Notes: generated by a model not told the origin, from the letters alone. A stretch of 64,000 nucleotides of DNA from Micromonospora_J zhanjiangensis (GCF_042650605.1 NZ_JBHSBN010000031.1:1-64000); one strand, 5' to 3'; shown: positions 50,609 to 59,894, counted from the stretch's first letter. Made by a program: numbers and translations.

Positions 50609-51124
50609 TCAGCTGCCGCAGAGCTGGTCGACCCGCTGCTGGAGCTGCGCCAGCGTGGACTCGTTGACGCTTGTCACATCCGGTTTGATCTTGGCGATCG
50701 CGGCGGCGTTGTCGGTCAGGGCCGCCTTCAGCCGCGCATCGGTGGCCCGGGCCGCCTGCTCCCGTACCGCGGCCGACCAGCCGGCCAGGACCACCTCGGC
50801 GTCGCGTCGGGCGGTGTCCGCGGTCTTCGTGTCGTTGGCGCTGCTGGCCTGGAGCATCTTGGCCAGCGCGGCGACGAACTTCTGGGCCGAGGAGGAACCG
50901 GCCTCGGTCACCGCGGCACAGACCTCCCGGGCGTTGCCGCCGGCCACGGCCGTCCCGCCGGGCGTGGCAGCGCCACCGGCGGACGGGGTGCCCGCGGGCG
51001 ACGTCCCGGCCGGCGAACCGGTGCTCGGGCCGGGCGCCGCGGTGGACGGGCCGCCGCCGTCGGAACAACCGGCGACGGCGAACAGGGCGGCGGCGAGGGT
51101 GACGACCGCCAGCGCACGTCGCAT
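50609..51124 (-). CDS. small lipoprotein of unknown function
   Basis: A 171-residue protein. The signal MRRALAVVTLAAALFAVAGC ends in a lipobox, then a Pro/Ser/Gly linker of about 45 residues. A helical domain follows with Cys at each end (NAREVCAAVTEAG...LQQRVDQLCGS). The two Cys could form a disulfide outside the cell. No family is recognised. A hydrophilic helical domain on a linker suggests a surface or periplasm-like binding role. Confidence 0.75.
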   Translation of the reverse strand: MRRALAVVTLAAALFAVAGCSDGGGPSTAAPGPSTGSPAGTSPAGTPSAGGAATPGGTAVAGGNAREVCAAVTEAGSSSAQKFVAALAKMLQASSANDTKTADTARRDAEVVLAGWSAAVREQAARATDARLKAALTDNAAAIAKIKPDVTSVNESTLAQLQQRVDQLCGS

Positions 51125-51229
51125 CTCGGATCCTCCCGCAGGGGTCGGGGAGTCAGGGGCGGCGCCAGCGTACCGCCCGTGGCCTGCCCGTACCTTCTGG
51201 GCCGGCCACGGGCCTGGACGCTGACCTCG

Positions 51230-54200
51230 TCAGGGGCGGGTCCGACGCCGGGCGCCGCCGCGCCGGGCCCGCCGGCGGCCACCGCCACCGGCCTCGTCGC
51301 CGCCGTCGTCGTCGGCGTCGGCCGCGTCCGGGTCGTCCGAGCCGACCAGCCGCATCGGCTCGGCGTCCCGCGCGTCGGCCACGGCCGGCGCCTCGGTGCT
51401 GTCCGTCTCGTAGCGCGACAGGTCGTACCCCATGGTGTCGTCCTCGTCGACGACCTCGACCTCGACGGTCGCGGCCGGCTCCGGCGCCGCACTCTTGCGG
51501 CCGCGCCGACGCCCGCCGGCCGGCGCCTCGGCCTGCGCGGTGATGCCGCTCGACGAGGCCGAGGCGACCGCCTTGACCTTGTCACCGGTCCCGTTCGACC
51601 GGGACTTCTCCGGCACCGGCTCGGTGTGGATGATGACGCCACGGCCCTTGCAACAGTCACAGGTCTCGCTGAACGCCTCCAGCAGCCCGGCACCGATCCG
51701 CTTGCGGGTCATCTGCACCAGACCCAGCGAGGTGATCTCGGTCACCTGGTGCTTCGTCCGGTCCCGGCCGAGGCACTCGGTGAGCCGGCGCAGCACCAGC
51801 TCCCGGTTGGACTCGAGCACCATGTCGATGAAGTCGATCACCACGATGCCGCCGAGGTCGCGCAGCCGCAGCTGCCGGACGATCTCCTCGGCCGCCTCCA
51901 GGTTGTTCCTGGTGACCGTCTCCTCCAGGTTGCCGCCCGCACCGGTGTACTTGCCGGTGTTGACGTCCACGACGGTCATCGCCTCGGTGCGGTCGATCAC
52001 CAGGTGCCCGCCGGAGGGCAGGAACACCTTGCGGTCCAGGCCCTTGAGGATCTGCTCGTCGATCCGCCACTCGGCGAAGACGTCCCCGGTGCCGGTGTGC
52101 CGGCGCAGCCGGGCGACCAGGTCCGGGGACACCTGGCCGAGGTAGCTCTCGACCATCCCGAACGACTCGTCGCCCTGCACGATCAGCTCACGGAAGTCCT
52201 CGTTGAACAGATCCCGGACCACCCGGATCACCAGGTCGGGCTCCTCGGACAGCAGCACCGGGGCGCCACCCTCGGCGGCCTTGGCCTGGATGTCCTCCCA
52301 CTGCGCCTGCAACCGCTTGACGTCCCGGGCCAGTTCGTCCTCGCTGGCTCCCTCGGCAGCGGTCCGCACGATCACGCCGGCACCGTCCGGCACCAACTTC
52401 TTCAGTACGTCCCGCAGCCGCTTGCGCTCGGTGTCCGGCAGCTTGCGGCTGATCCCGGAGGAGTTGCCGTTCGGTACGTAGACCAGGTGCCGGCCGGAGA
52501 GCGCGACGTGGCTGGTCAACCGGGCGCCCTTGTGCCCGATGGGGTCCTTGGTGACCTGCACCAGCACCGAGTCGCCGGACTTCAGGGCCTGCTCGATCGA
52601 GCGGGCCCGACCCTCCAGACCGGACGAATCCCAGTTGACCTCGCCCGCGTACAGCACCGCGTTGCGGCCCCGGCCGATGTCCACGAACGCCGCCTCCATG
52701 CTGGGCAGCACGTTCTGCACCTTGCCGAGGTAGACGTTGCCGGCCATCGTGCCGGAGGAGTTGCGGGTGACGTAGTGCTCGACCAGCACGCCGTCCTCCA
52801 GCACGCCGATCTGGGTGCGGTCGCCGCGCTGGCGTACCACCATCACCCGGTCCACCGCCTCGCGGCGGGCCAGGAACTCGGACTCGCTGAGGATCGGCGG
52901 CTTGGTCCGCCGCTGCTCCCGACCGTCCCGGCGGCGCTGGCGCTTGGCCTCCAGCCGGGTGGAGCCGGAGACGCCCTGCACCTCGTCGGTGGTCCGGCGC
53001 GGCTCGCGGATCTTGACCACGGTGGGTACGCCGTCGTCGGCGCCCCCGCCGTCGGAGTCGCCGGCGCCCTTGCGCCGCCGCCGCCGACGTCGCCGGGTCA
53101 CCCCGTCCGTGCCGCCGTCGCCCTCGTCGTCCTCGTCACCGGTCTCCTCGGCCGCGGCGACCGGCTCCTCGGCGGTCTCCTCCTCGGACTCGTCGGCCGG
53201 CCCCCGGCCGCGACCGCGACCCCGCCGGCCGCGCCGGCGCCGGCGCCGACCGGCGGCCGTCTCGTCGTCGTCCTCGTCCTCGTCCTCGTCGTCCTCGCTC
53301 GCGCCGTCCTCGTCGACGGCGGCCGGCGCCGGCACCTCGACCTCGACCTCGGGCTCGGCGGTACGCCGGCCGCGCCGACGACGCTGGGTGGACTCCTCCG
53401 GCTCCGGCTCGGGCTCGACCTCCGGCGCCGCGGCGGCCGCGGCGGGTTGGACCGCCGGGACCTCCGGCTCGGGCGCCATGAACAGCACCGTGGGCGCGGA
53501 CAGCGCGGCCCGGCGGCGCCGGGTCCGGGGCGTCGGCGCGGTTTCCGCGTCGTCAGCCGGCACGTCGGCCGGAACGGCGGCGGGTGCCGGCACGTCGGCC
53601 GGGGCGGACTCGACGGGCGCGGTCGTCGCCGGGACCTCCGCCGGGGCGAGTTCCGCGGCCGGCGGGACGGCCTTGCGCCGCCGGGTACGGGTGGCCTTGA
53701 CCGGCGCGGCCGGTTGGTCGGCCGGCTCGGCGGGCGGCTGCGCGATCGGGTCGACGGACGACGGCCCGACCGGGCCGGCCGACGCCGGCACGGCCGCCTG
53801 CTCGACGGTGGGCGGCGCCGCCGGGCCGGTGGCCGGGCCGGACCGCTCGGCCGGACCGGCCGCCGGTGCGGCGCCCCCGGCCGCCGGACCCCCGCGCGCC
53901 GGCTCCCCGGCCGGGGCGGAACCGTCCGCCGGGCCGTCCGACGCCGGGGTGGGCTCCCCGGCCGGGGCCGAGCCGGTCGACTGCTCGTCCGCGGGTACGT
54001 CCTTCTTGCTGGCCACGGTGGCCTTCCGACGCCGGCGCGGCGCCTTGCCGGTCGCCTCGGTGTCGCCGGCCACCGGTGCCAGCACCTCGGCGTCCGGCGC
54101 CTCGCCACTGATCCGCCGCGCCTCGGTGGACGCCTCGACCGGGCCGCCGGCCTGGTCCGGCTCGGTACTGGCCGGCGACGTGCTGCGCCGGCGGGTGGTC

Positions 54201-54301
54201 CGGGTACGCCGGACCGGGGTGGGCTCGGTGGTGCTGTCGGCGGGGTCGGCGGTCGGCTGCGACCCGGCCAGCTCCCCGCCCTCGGGCTCGTTCTCGAGCA
54301 T
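51230..54301 (-). CDS. rne: ribonuclease E/G family protein, long N-terminal extension
   Basis: A 1023-residue RNase E/G, central to mRNA decay and rRNA processing. Residues 1-470 are low-complexity, alternating Pro/Ala/Glu-rich and Arg/Lys-rich. The catalytic part starts near FLARREAVDRVMVV, followed by the S1-like VYLGKVQNVLPSMEAAFVDIGRGR. The nuclease core holds VVDVNTGKY and the metal-binding Asp pair of IVVIDFIDMVLESNRELV. CDCCKGRG supplies the zinc-link Cys. The C-terminus is again basic. The ATG at 54301 is preferred to an upstream start. Actinobacterial RNase E carries its scaffold at the N-terminus, as here. Confidence 0.93.
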   Translation of the reverse strand: MLENEPEGGELAGSQPTADPADSTTEPTPVRRTRTTRRRSTSPASTEPDQAGGPVEASTEARRISGEAPDAEVLAPVAGDTEATGKAPRRRRKATVASKKDVPADEQSTGSAPAGEPTPASDGPADGSAPAGEPARGGPAAGGAAPAAGPAERSGPATGPAAPPTVEQAAVPASAGPVGPSSVDPIAQPPAEPADQPAAPVKATRTRRRKAVPPAAELAPAEVPATTAPVESAPADVPAPAAVPADVPADDAETAPTPRTRRRRAALSAPTVLFMAPEPEVPAVQPAAAAAAPEVEPEPEPEESTQRRRRGRRTAEPEVEVEVPAPAAVDEDGASEDDEDEDEDDDETAAGRRRRRRGRRGRGRGRGPADESEEETAEEPVAAAEETGDEDDEGDGGTDGVTRRRRRRRRKGAGDSDGGGADDGVPTVVKIREPRRTTDEVQGVSGSTRLEAKRQRRRDGREQRRTKPPILSESEFLARREAVDRVMVVRQRGDRTQIGVLEDGVLVEHYVTRNSSGTMAGNVYLGKVQNVLPSMEAAFVDIGRGRNAVLYAGEVNWDSSGLEGRARSIEQALKSGDSVLVQVTKDPIGHKGARLTSHVALSGRHLVYVPNGNSSGISRKLPDTERKRLRDVLKKLVPDGAGVIVRTAAEGASEDELARDVKRLQAQWEDIQAKAAEGGAPVLLSEEPDLVIRVVRDLFNEDFRELIVQGDESFGMVESYLGQVSPDLVARLRRHTGTGDVFAEWRIDEQILKGLDRKVFLPSGGHLVIDRTEAMTVVDVNTGKYTGAGGNLEETVTRNNLEAAEEIVRQLRLRDLGGIVVIDFIDMVLESNRELVLRRLTECLGRDRTKHQVTEITSLGLVQMTRKRIGAGLLEAFSETCDCCKGRGVIIHTEPVPEKSRSNGTGDKVKAVASASSSGITAQAEAPAGGRRRGRKSAAPEPAATVEVEVVDEDDTMGYDLSRYETDSTEAPAVADARDAEPMRLVGSDDPDAADADDDGGDEAGGGGRRRARRGGARRRTRP

Positions 54302-54431
54302 TGGACGTTCTCCAGTTCTGACTTCCCCGGGCGCGGGTGAGCGCTGCCACGCAGGGTCGTCGCAAAAGTGTTTCCGGTGGCGCGTCAACGTGCCACCGAA
54401 GTCTGCCTAGCAGAACCCGGACCGGGGTCGG

Positions 54432-55208
54432 TCAGGGTTCACCGATGGTTGCCCTGTCGCGGTCCGCCTCCAACGGATCCCCGATCTCCCCCTGCGCGGT
54501 CAGCGTGCCCTGCGCCAGCCGCGTCGCACGGGGCGGCATCGGCGGCTCCAGGTCGGCCACCACGCGGAGGCCGGAAAGGACGTCATCGGGTCGTACGGAC
54601 GGGGTGACCTGCCGCACGACCAGTTCGAGTATCGCACACGGTACGGCCTCGACCCCGGAAGGTGCCTCGGTTTGATCGAGGACATCGATGCTGGTCACCG
54701 CCGCGCGGGCGTCGAAGGTCCGGCGCCCCTGCTTGGTCAGCCGTTCCACCGGGATCTCGGTCGCGGCCCGGAATGCCTCGACGGCCTTGCCGAGCGTGGC
54801 CGCGTCCACCCCGGGCAGCTCGACCCGCCACCGGGACGCCTCGATCCGGTCGGCCAGACTGCCGCCGGCCGCCTCCACCGCGTCGAGCACGTCCAGGCCG
54901 GACGACAGCGCCGCGTCCAGCGCGGCCCGGACCTGCGCCGGTTCCACCCGGGCCTGCAACCCGATCTCCAGGTACTCCGCCTCGCTGGCCACCCCGGTGG
55001 GCGCCGCGCTGGCGTAGGAGATCTTCGGGTGCGGGGTGAACCCCTGAGAGAAGGCGATCGGTACGCCGGCGCGCCGCAGCGCCCGTTCGAAGGCGCGGGC
55101 GAAGTCGCGGTGCGAGGTGAACCGGAGCGGCCCCCGCTTGGCGTACCGGATCCGGATCCGCTGGACGACCGGCGCCTGGCCGCCCTCCGGCTGAGGTTTC
55201 CTACTGAT
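54432..55208 (-). CDS. TIGR03936-family (DUF2344) partner of radical SAM protein, ATC start
   Basis: A 258-residue protein. The conserved head, RIRIRYAKRGPLRFTSHRDF, ARAFERALRRAGVPIAFSQG and FTPHPKISYASAAPTG, lies upstream of the first conventional start in this frame (GTG 54992). The frame stays open to ATC at 55208 with AAGGAG 7 nt before it. Homologues, from memory, begin MSRKPQP where this reads ISRKPQP. No ATG, GTG or TTG exists in the region; one CTG occurs at codon 44. So translation starts at ATC, or the base is an error or a mutation. It follows the TIGR03960 gene and probably works with it. Confidence 0.85.
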   Translation of the reverse strand: MSRKPQPEGGQAPVVQRIRIRYAKRGPLRFTSHRDFARAFERALRRAGVPIAFSQGFTPHPKISYASAAPTGVASEAEYLEIGLQARVEPAQVRAALDAALSSGLDVLDAVEAAGGSLADRIEASRWRVELPGVDAATLGKAVEAFRAATEIPVERLTKQGRRTFDARAAVTSIDVLDQTEAPSGVEAVPCAILELVVRQVTPSVRPDDVLSGLRVVADLEPPMPPRATRLAQGTLTAQGEIGDPLEADRDRATIGEP

Positions 55209-55260
55209 CGTCGTGCTCCTTGCACATCGTCGTGCTCCGTGAGATCGCCGGACGGCGTCG

Positions 55261-57240
55261 TCAGGACGGGACCCGGAGCCCCGAACCGCCCACCGGGGTG
55301 AGCGGGAGGAGCTTGCGCCCGGTGGGGCCGATCTGGATCTCGGTGTCCATCGACGGGCACACGCCGCAGTCGAAGCACGGGGTCCACCGGCAGTCGTCCT
55401 GCTCGTACTCGGACAGCGAATCCTGCCAGTCCTGCCAGAGCCAGTCCTTGTCCAGGCCGGAGTCCAGGTGGTCCCAGGGCAGGACCTCCAACTCGTCGCG
55501 CTCCCGGGTGGTGAACCAGTCCAGGTCCACCCCGAAGGCGGGCAGCACCTCGGCGGCGGCGTCCACCCAGCGGCGGTAGGAGAAGTGCTCGCTCCACCCG
55601 TCGAACCGGCCGCCGTCCTCCCAGACCCGGCGGATCACCGCGCCCACCCGCCGGTCGCCCCGGGACAGCAGCCCCTCGATCAGCGACGGCTCGCCGTCGT
55701 GGTAGCGGAAGCCGATCGCCCGACCCAGCGACCGGTCCGCGTTGATCGCCTGCTTGAGCAGCCGGAGCCGGCCGTCGATGACCTCCGGCCGGTCCATCGA
55801 GGCCCACTGGAACGGGGTGTGCGGCTTCGGCACGAAACCGCCGATGGAGACCGTGCAGCGGATGTCCTTGGAGCCGGTCGCCGCCCGGCCCGCCCGGATC
55901 ACCTCGTGCGCCATGTCGGCGATCTCCAGGACGTCCTCGTCCGTCTCGGTGGGCAGGCCGCACATGAAGTAGAGCTTCACCTGCCGCCACCCGTTGGTGT
56001 ACGCGGTGACCACCGTGCGGATCAGGTCCTCCTTCGAGACCATCTTGTTGATCACCTTGCGGATCCGCTCCGACCCGCCCTCCGGGGCGAAGGTCAGGCC
56101 GGTCCGCCGACCGTTGCGGGACAACTCCTGGGCCAGGTCGATGTTGAACGCGTCGACCCGGGTGGACGGCAGCGACAGCGAGACGTTGGTGCCCTTGTAC
56201 TGCTCGGCCAGGCCGGAGCACATGTCACCGATCTCGGAGTGGTCGGCCGAGGACAGCGACAACAGGCCCACCTCGTGGAAGCCGGAGAACTCCAGCCCCT
56301 GCTGCACCATCTGGCCCACGGTGGTGATCGACCGCTCGCGCACCGGTCGGGTGATCATGCCGGCCTGGCAGAACCGGCAGCCCCGGGTGCAGCCCCGGAA
56401 GATCTCCACGGCGTACCGCTCGTGCACCGTCTCGGCGAGCGGGACGAGGGGCTTCTTCGGGTACGGCCAGGCGTCCAGGTCCATGGTCGTGCGCTTGTGC
56501 ACCCGGAACGGCACGTCGGCCCGGTTCGGCACCACCCGCTGGATCCGGCCGTCGGGCAGGTAGTCCACGTCGTAGAAGCGCGGCACGTAGACGCTCTCGG
56601 TCCGGGCCAGCCGCAGCAGCAGCTCGTCCCGACCGCCGGGCGCACCCTCCGCCTTCCACTGCCGGACGATCCCGGTGATCTCCAGTACGGCTTCCTCGCC
56701 GTCGCCGAGCACGGCCGCGTCGATGAAGTCGGCGATCGGCTCGGGGTTGAACGCGGCGTGCCCGCCGGCCACGATCACCGGGTCCGCGTCGGTGCGGTCC
56801 GCCGCGAGCAGCGGGATGCCGGCCAGGTCGATCGCGGTGAGCAGGTTGGTGTAGCCGAGCTCGGTGGAAAACGAGACGCCGAACAGGTCGAAATCGCCCA
56901 CCGGGCGGTGCGCCTCGACGGTGAACTGCGGCACGCCGTGCGTCCGCATCAGGGTCTCCAGGTCGGGCCAGACCGCGTAGGTCCGCTCGGCCAGCACGTC
57001 GGGCTGCTCGTTCAGCACCTCGTAGAGGATCTGAACGCCCTGGTTGGGCAGCCCCACCTCGTACGCGTCGGGATACATCAGCGCCCACCGGACCGCGGCC
57101 GGTTCCCAGTCCTTGACCACCGCACCCAGCTCGCCCCCGACGTACTGGATGGGCTTGGACACCTGGGGCAGCAGCGGTTCCAGCTGGGACCAGACGGAGT
57201 TGGCCGGGCGCGGGCCCGGGCCGGTGGGTGTGACGCTCAT
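55261..57240 (-). CDS. TIGR03960-family B12-binding radical SAM protein
   Basis: A 659-residue protein. The N-terminal part has a cobalamin-binding-like domain (DAYEVGLPNQGVQILYEVLN, DPVIVAGGHAAFNPEP). The radical SAM core has EIFRGCTRGCRFCQAGMITRP with the three-Cys cluster. The C-terminus has CRWTPCFDCGVCPS, which may bind a second cluster. The family is conserved in actinobacteria and others, always beside the TIGR03936 protein; the modification is unknown but a tRNA or peptide target is often suggested. Start ATG at 57240. Confidence 0.92.
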   Translation of the reverse strand: MSVTPTGPGPRPANSVWSQLEPLLPQVSKPIQYVGGELGAVVKDWEPAAVRWALMYPDAYEVGLPNQGVQILYEVLNEQPDVLAERTYAVWPDLETLMRTHGVPQFTVEAHRPVGDFDLFGVSFSTELGYTNLLTAIDLAGIPLLAADRTDADPVIVAGGHAAFNPEPIADFIDAAVLGDGEEAVLEITGIVRQWKAEGAPGGRDELLLRLARTESVYVPRFYDVDYLPDGRIQRVVPNRADVPFRVHKRTTMDLDAWPYPKKPLVPLAETVHERYAVEIFRGCTRGCRFCQAGMITRPVRERSITTVGQMVQQGLEFSGFHEVGLLSLSSADHSEIGDMCSGLAEQYKGTNVSLSLPSTRVDAFNIDLAQELSRNGRRTGLTFAPEGGSERIRKVINKMVSKEDLIRTVVTAYTNGWRQVKLYFMCGLPTETDEDVLEIADMAHEVIRAGRAATGSKDIRCTVSIGGFVPKPHTPFQWASMDRPEVIDGRLRLLKQAINADRSLGRAIGFRYHDGEPSLIEGLLSRGDRRVGAVIRRVWEDGGRFDGWSEHFSYRRWVDAAAEVLPAFGVDLDWFTTRERDELEVLPWDHLDSGLDKDWLWQDWQDSLSEYEQDDCRWTPCFDCGVCPSMDTEIQIGPTGRKLLPLTPVGGSGLRVPS

Positions 57241-57398
57241 GGAGCCCAAGGGTACGCGGCCCGACCGGGCGCCGACCCGGTCACCCGCCCGCGCCGCGAC
57301 CGGTCCGGGAACCGCCGTCGGCCGGGCCGGCCCGGTCGCCCGGGGCGGTCGGTGGCGGTCCGGTACTAACCTCGTACCGGCGCGAGAGGAGAGCCGCG

Positions 57399-58736
57399 AT
57401 GTCGCAGCCGCAGCCGGGCACCGGGCCCGCGGAACCGCCGGCGACCCCGGACGGTACGCCCGGACCCGTCCCGCGCCAGCGCACCGCCCCCGACGAGCCG
57501 ACGTCACCGTCCGAGCCGGCACCCCCGGCTGCGCCCGAGCCGGACACCGTGGCGTCCGGCGACGACCCGGCATCGACCGAGCCGGACACCGTGGCGTCCG
57601 GCGACGGCCCGGCATCGCCCGGGACCGCCGCGCCCGAGGACGTCGCCGAGACCGCGCGGACGGACGCGCCGGAGCGCCGGGACCCGACGCTGGAGATGTC
57701 GGACCAGGAGCGGGCGGCCTGGGAGCCGCCGGTGCCGGTCGATCCGTGGGCCGACACCGCCCAGCCGTGGGAGGACGACACCGACCCGGAGGCCTGGGCG
57801 GAACACCCGGCGCACCCGGAGCAGCAGCACTGGCAGCCGCCGGCCGCCCAGCCACCACTGCCGGCGACCCGCCCGTACCCGGCCCCGCCGCCCCCGCCGC
57901 TGCCGGCGACCCGGCCGTACCCGGTCCCGCAGCAGCGGGCGTACCAGCCGCCGCGACCCCCGTACGGGCCGGCGGTCGCCAGCGGGCAGCCCGCGCCGCC
58001 GGTCGGGCCGGGTCCGGCGCGGCCGTCGGCCCCACCCGCGTCGCGCGGTCCCGCCGGGCCGGTTCGCGAGCTGCCGAACCGGTCCCGCGACCGCCGTCGC
58101 TCCGCCGGCGCCGACCGGACGCGCCCGGCCCCGCCGGACCCGCGGCCGGCACCCGGGTACGGCCCGGCGCCGGCCCGCCGCCGGCGCCGCCGACCCGGCT
58201 TCAGGACGCTGTTCCTCCTGCTCACCCTCGCCTGCTGCTGCGGCTGCCCGGCCTGGTTCGGCAAGCCGATGTGGGAGCAGTACCCGGCCAGCGCGAGCCT
58301 GCCGACCGAGGTCGCCGACCTGAGCCTGCGGGACGACTCGCGCAGCCGGCAGGCCGCGGAGGCGTTGAAGCTGGACCTGCGCACCGAGTACGTGTTCGCC
58401 GAGAGCACCTTCGCGGGCGTCTACTCGGACCCGAACAACAAGCGGGTCACCGTGTTCGGCGTGACCGGCTTCCGGTTCACCCCGGACAAGGACCTGGCGG
58501 CGGAGATGACCCGCCTCACCGGGGTCTACCACCTGACCGACCAGCAGACGATCGACACCGGCGTCCGGGGCGAGTTCCTGAGCTGCGGCACCGGCCGGGC
58601 CGACGGCACCGCGGTGGTGGTCTGCGGCTGGGCCGACCACGGCAGTCTGGCCACCGCCCTGTTCGACCGGCGGTCGGTGGCCGACAGCGCGCAACTGGTC
58701 GCCGACCTGCGGGAACACATCGTCTCCCGGGGCTGA
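57399..58736 (+). CDS. membrane protein with long proline-rich N-terminus
   Basis: A 445-residue protein. Residues 1-260 are Pro/Ala-rich and contain two duplications: EPDTVASGDDPAS/EPDTVASGDGPAS and two copies of PLPATRPYP. One transmembrane helix follows a basic stretch (RRRPGFRTLFLLLTLACCCG), with four Cys in it. The extracellular C-terminal domain (FAESTFAGVYSDPNNKRVTVFG and on) has a Cys pair. Topology: N-terminus in, C-terminus out. Function unknown. GAGGAGAG precedes the ATG; a -10-like TAACCT lies upstream. Confidence 0.7.
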   Translation: MSQPQPGTGPAEPPATPDGTPGPVPRQRTAPDEPTSPSEPAPPAAPEPDTVASGDDPASTEPDTVASGDGPASPGTAAPEDVAETARTDAPERRDPTLEMSDQERAAWEPPVPVDPWADTAQPWEDDTDPEAWAEHPAHPEQQHWQPPAAQPPLPATRPYPAPPPPPLPATRPYPVPQQRAYQPPRPPYGPAVASGQPAPPVGPGPARPSAPPASRGPAGPVRELPNRSRDRRRSAGADRTRPAPPDPRPAPGYGPAPARRRRRRPGFRTLFLLLTLACCCGCPAWFGKPMWEQYPASASLPTEVADLSLRDDSRSRQAAEALKLDLRTEYVFAESTFAGVYSDPNNKRVTVFGVTGFRFTPDKDLAAEMTRLTGVYHLTDQQTIDTGVRGEFLSCGTGRADGTAVVVCGWADHGSLATALFDRRSVADSAQLVADLREHIVSRG

Positions 58737-58809
58737 TCTGTGACCGACGCCACATCCAGGTCGGCCCACTCGCCGGACCGGGTCGGGTGACCGGGGCAAC
58801 AATCGGATC

Positions 58810-58925
58810 ATGTCCCGGCGGTGGCTGTTCGCGGACCAGCCCGGTCGATCAACCAACTCGACCGGCTGACCGACGTCGCCGAGGTCAGGGCGCAGGAGAA
58901 GAAGCGCGGCGGCTCCCCGCCGTGA
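58810..58925 (+). pseudogene. probable deletion scar of a photolyase-related gene
   Basis: The ATG at 58810 reads MSRRWLFADQ, the usual start of actinobacterial cryptochrome/photolyase-related proteins (about 500 residues), then runs into a stop after nine residues. In another frame the tail INQLDRLTDVAEVRAQEKKRGG ends at TGA 58923-58925; this resembles that family's helical C-terminus. Both ends therefore survive with the middle lost and a frameshift at the joint. The N-terminal match is firmer than the tail. Identification is from memory, not from a search. Confidence 0.45.
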
Positions 58926-58934
58926 CCGGTCCGA

Positions 58935-59636
58935 TCACTCCCGACCGGTGCCCTCCCCGGTGGACGGCGCCGGCTCGCGCTTGGGTGCGTAGCGGGGGAC
59001 GTACTCCTGGCCGGTCAGGCGCTGGATCTCGGCCATCACCTCGTCGGTGATCTGGCGCAGCGACGTCCGGTCGTTCGGCCGGTCGGTGAAGTCCATCGGC
59101 TTGCCGAACCGGATGATCGCGCCGCGCACGCCCAGCCTCGGCAGCCGGGACCCGATCGGCTGGATCTTCTCGGTGCCGACCACCCCGACCGGGATGATCG
59201 GCACGCCGGCGCCCAGCGCCAGCCGGGCCGCGCCGGTGCGCCCCCGGTAGAGCCGGCCGTCCGGCGAGCGGGTGCCCTCCGGGTAGACGGCCACCAGGTC
59301 GCCGGCCTTCAGCACCGGGATCGCGGCGTCGAACGCGGACAGCGCCGCCCGGCCGCCGGCCCGCTCCACCGGGATCGCGCCCAGCCCGGTGAGCACGAAC
59401 TTGGAGACCCAACCCCGCGGCCCGGTGCCGTTGAAGTAGTCGGACTTGGCCCAGAAGGCCAGGTGCCGCGGTACGGCCGCGCCGAGGAACAACTCGTCCG
59501 CGACCGACAGGTGGTTGCTGGCGAAGATCGCGCCGCCGGTGGCCGGTATGTTCTCCAGCCCTTCGATCGTCGGGCGCCAGAGGAGCTTCATCCCGTTGCC
59601 GACGGTCAGTTTGCCGATGGTGTAGAGCAGCGGCAC
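58935..59636 (-). CDS. plsC: 1-acylglycerol-3-phosphate acyltransferase (PlsC-like)
   Basis: A 233-residue LPLAT-family enzyme that acylates lysophosphatidate in phospholipid synthesis. Catalytic His and Asp are in NHLSVADELFLG (about residues 42-47), and the substrate motif is VYPEGTRSPDG. VGVVGTEKIQPIGS follows. The N-terminus is hydrophobic and probably lies at the membrane. Start ATG at 59636. Neighbours do not share the pathway. Confidence 0.9.
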   Translation of the reverse strand: MPLLYTIGKLTVGNGMKLLWRPTIEGLENIPATGGAIFASNHLSVADELFLGAAVPRHLAFWAKSDYFNGTGPRGWVSKFVLTGLGAIPVERAGGRAALSAFDAAIPVLKAGDLVAVYPEGTRSPDGRLYRGRTGAARLALGAGVPIIPVGVVGTEKIQPIGSRLPRLGVRGAIIRFGKPMDFTDRPNDRTSLRQITDEVMAEIQRLTGQEYVPRYAPKREPAPSTGEGTGRE

Positions 59637-59808
59637 GGGTCCTCCGGCGGTAGCGCGGTCGTTCAGGCGGTGTCACGGTAACCGACCCGCGCCGCGTCGC
59701 CTTACTGATCTTCCCGTTGTCGTGCTCACTTTCACCCCCAGGCTCGGGCAAATGCGGCACCGTCCCGGCGGGTTCGGACGGAAAGTAGGTGTCGTCACAC
59801 CACAGTCC

Positions 59809-59856
59809 GGCGGACCCGACCCGCCGGCGGCCGTCCCGCCGCCCGGCGGGTCCGCC
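59809..59856 (-). terminator. possible terminator region after ileS
   Basis: GGCGGACCC at 59809-59817 pairs with GGGTCCGCC at 59848-59856. A longer imperfect pair surrounds it (59806-59820 with 59867-59881). It starts 39 nt after the ileS stop. The rest of the gap 59637-59894 shows no gene. Confidence 0.35.
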
Positions 59857-59894
59857 CCTTCCCGGGTCGGACCCGCCGGAGACGGGACGGAGGG

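Noticed and set aside
50210..54340. Open frame of 1376 codons on the plus strand over rne
   Set aside because: Antisense of rplU, the lipoprotein and rne; Gly/Arg/Leu-rich with no domain. The minus-strand genes are unambiguous.
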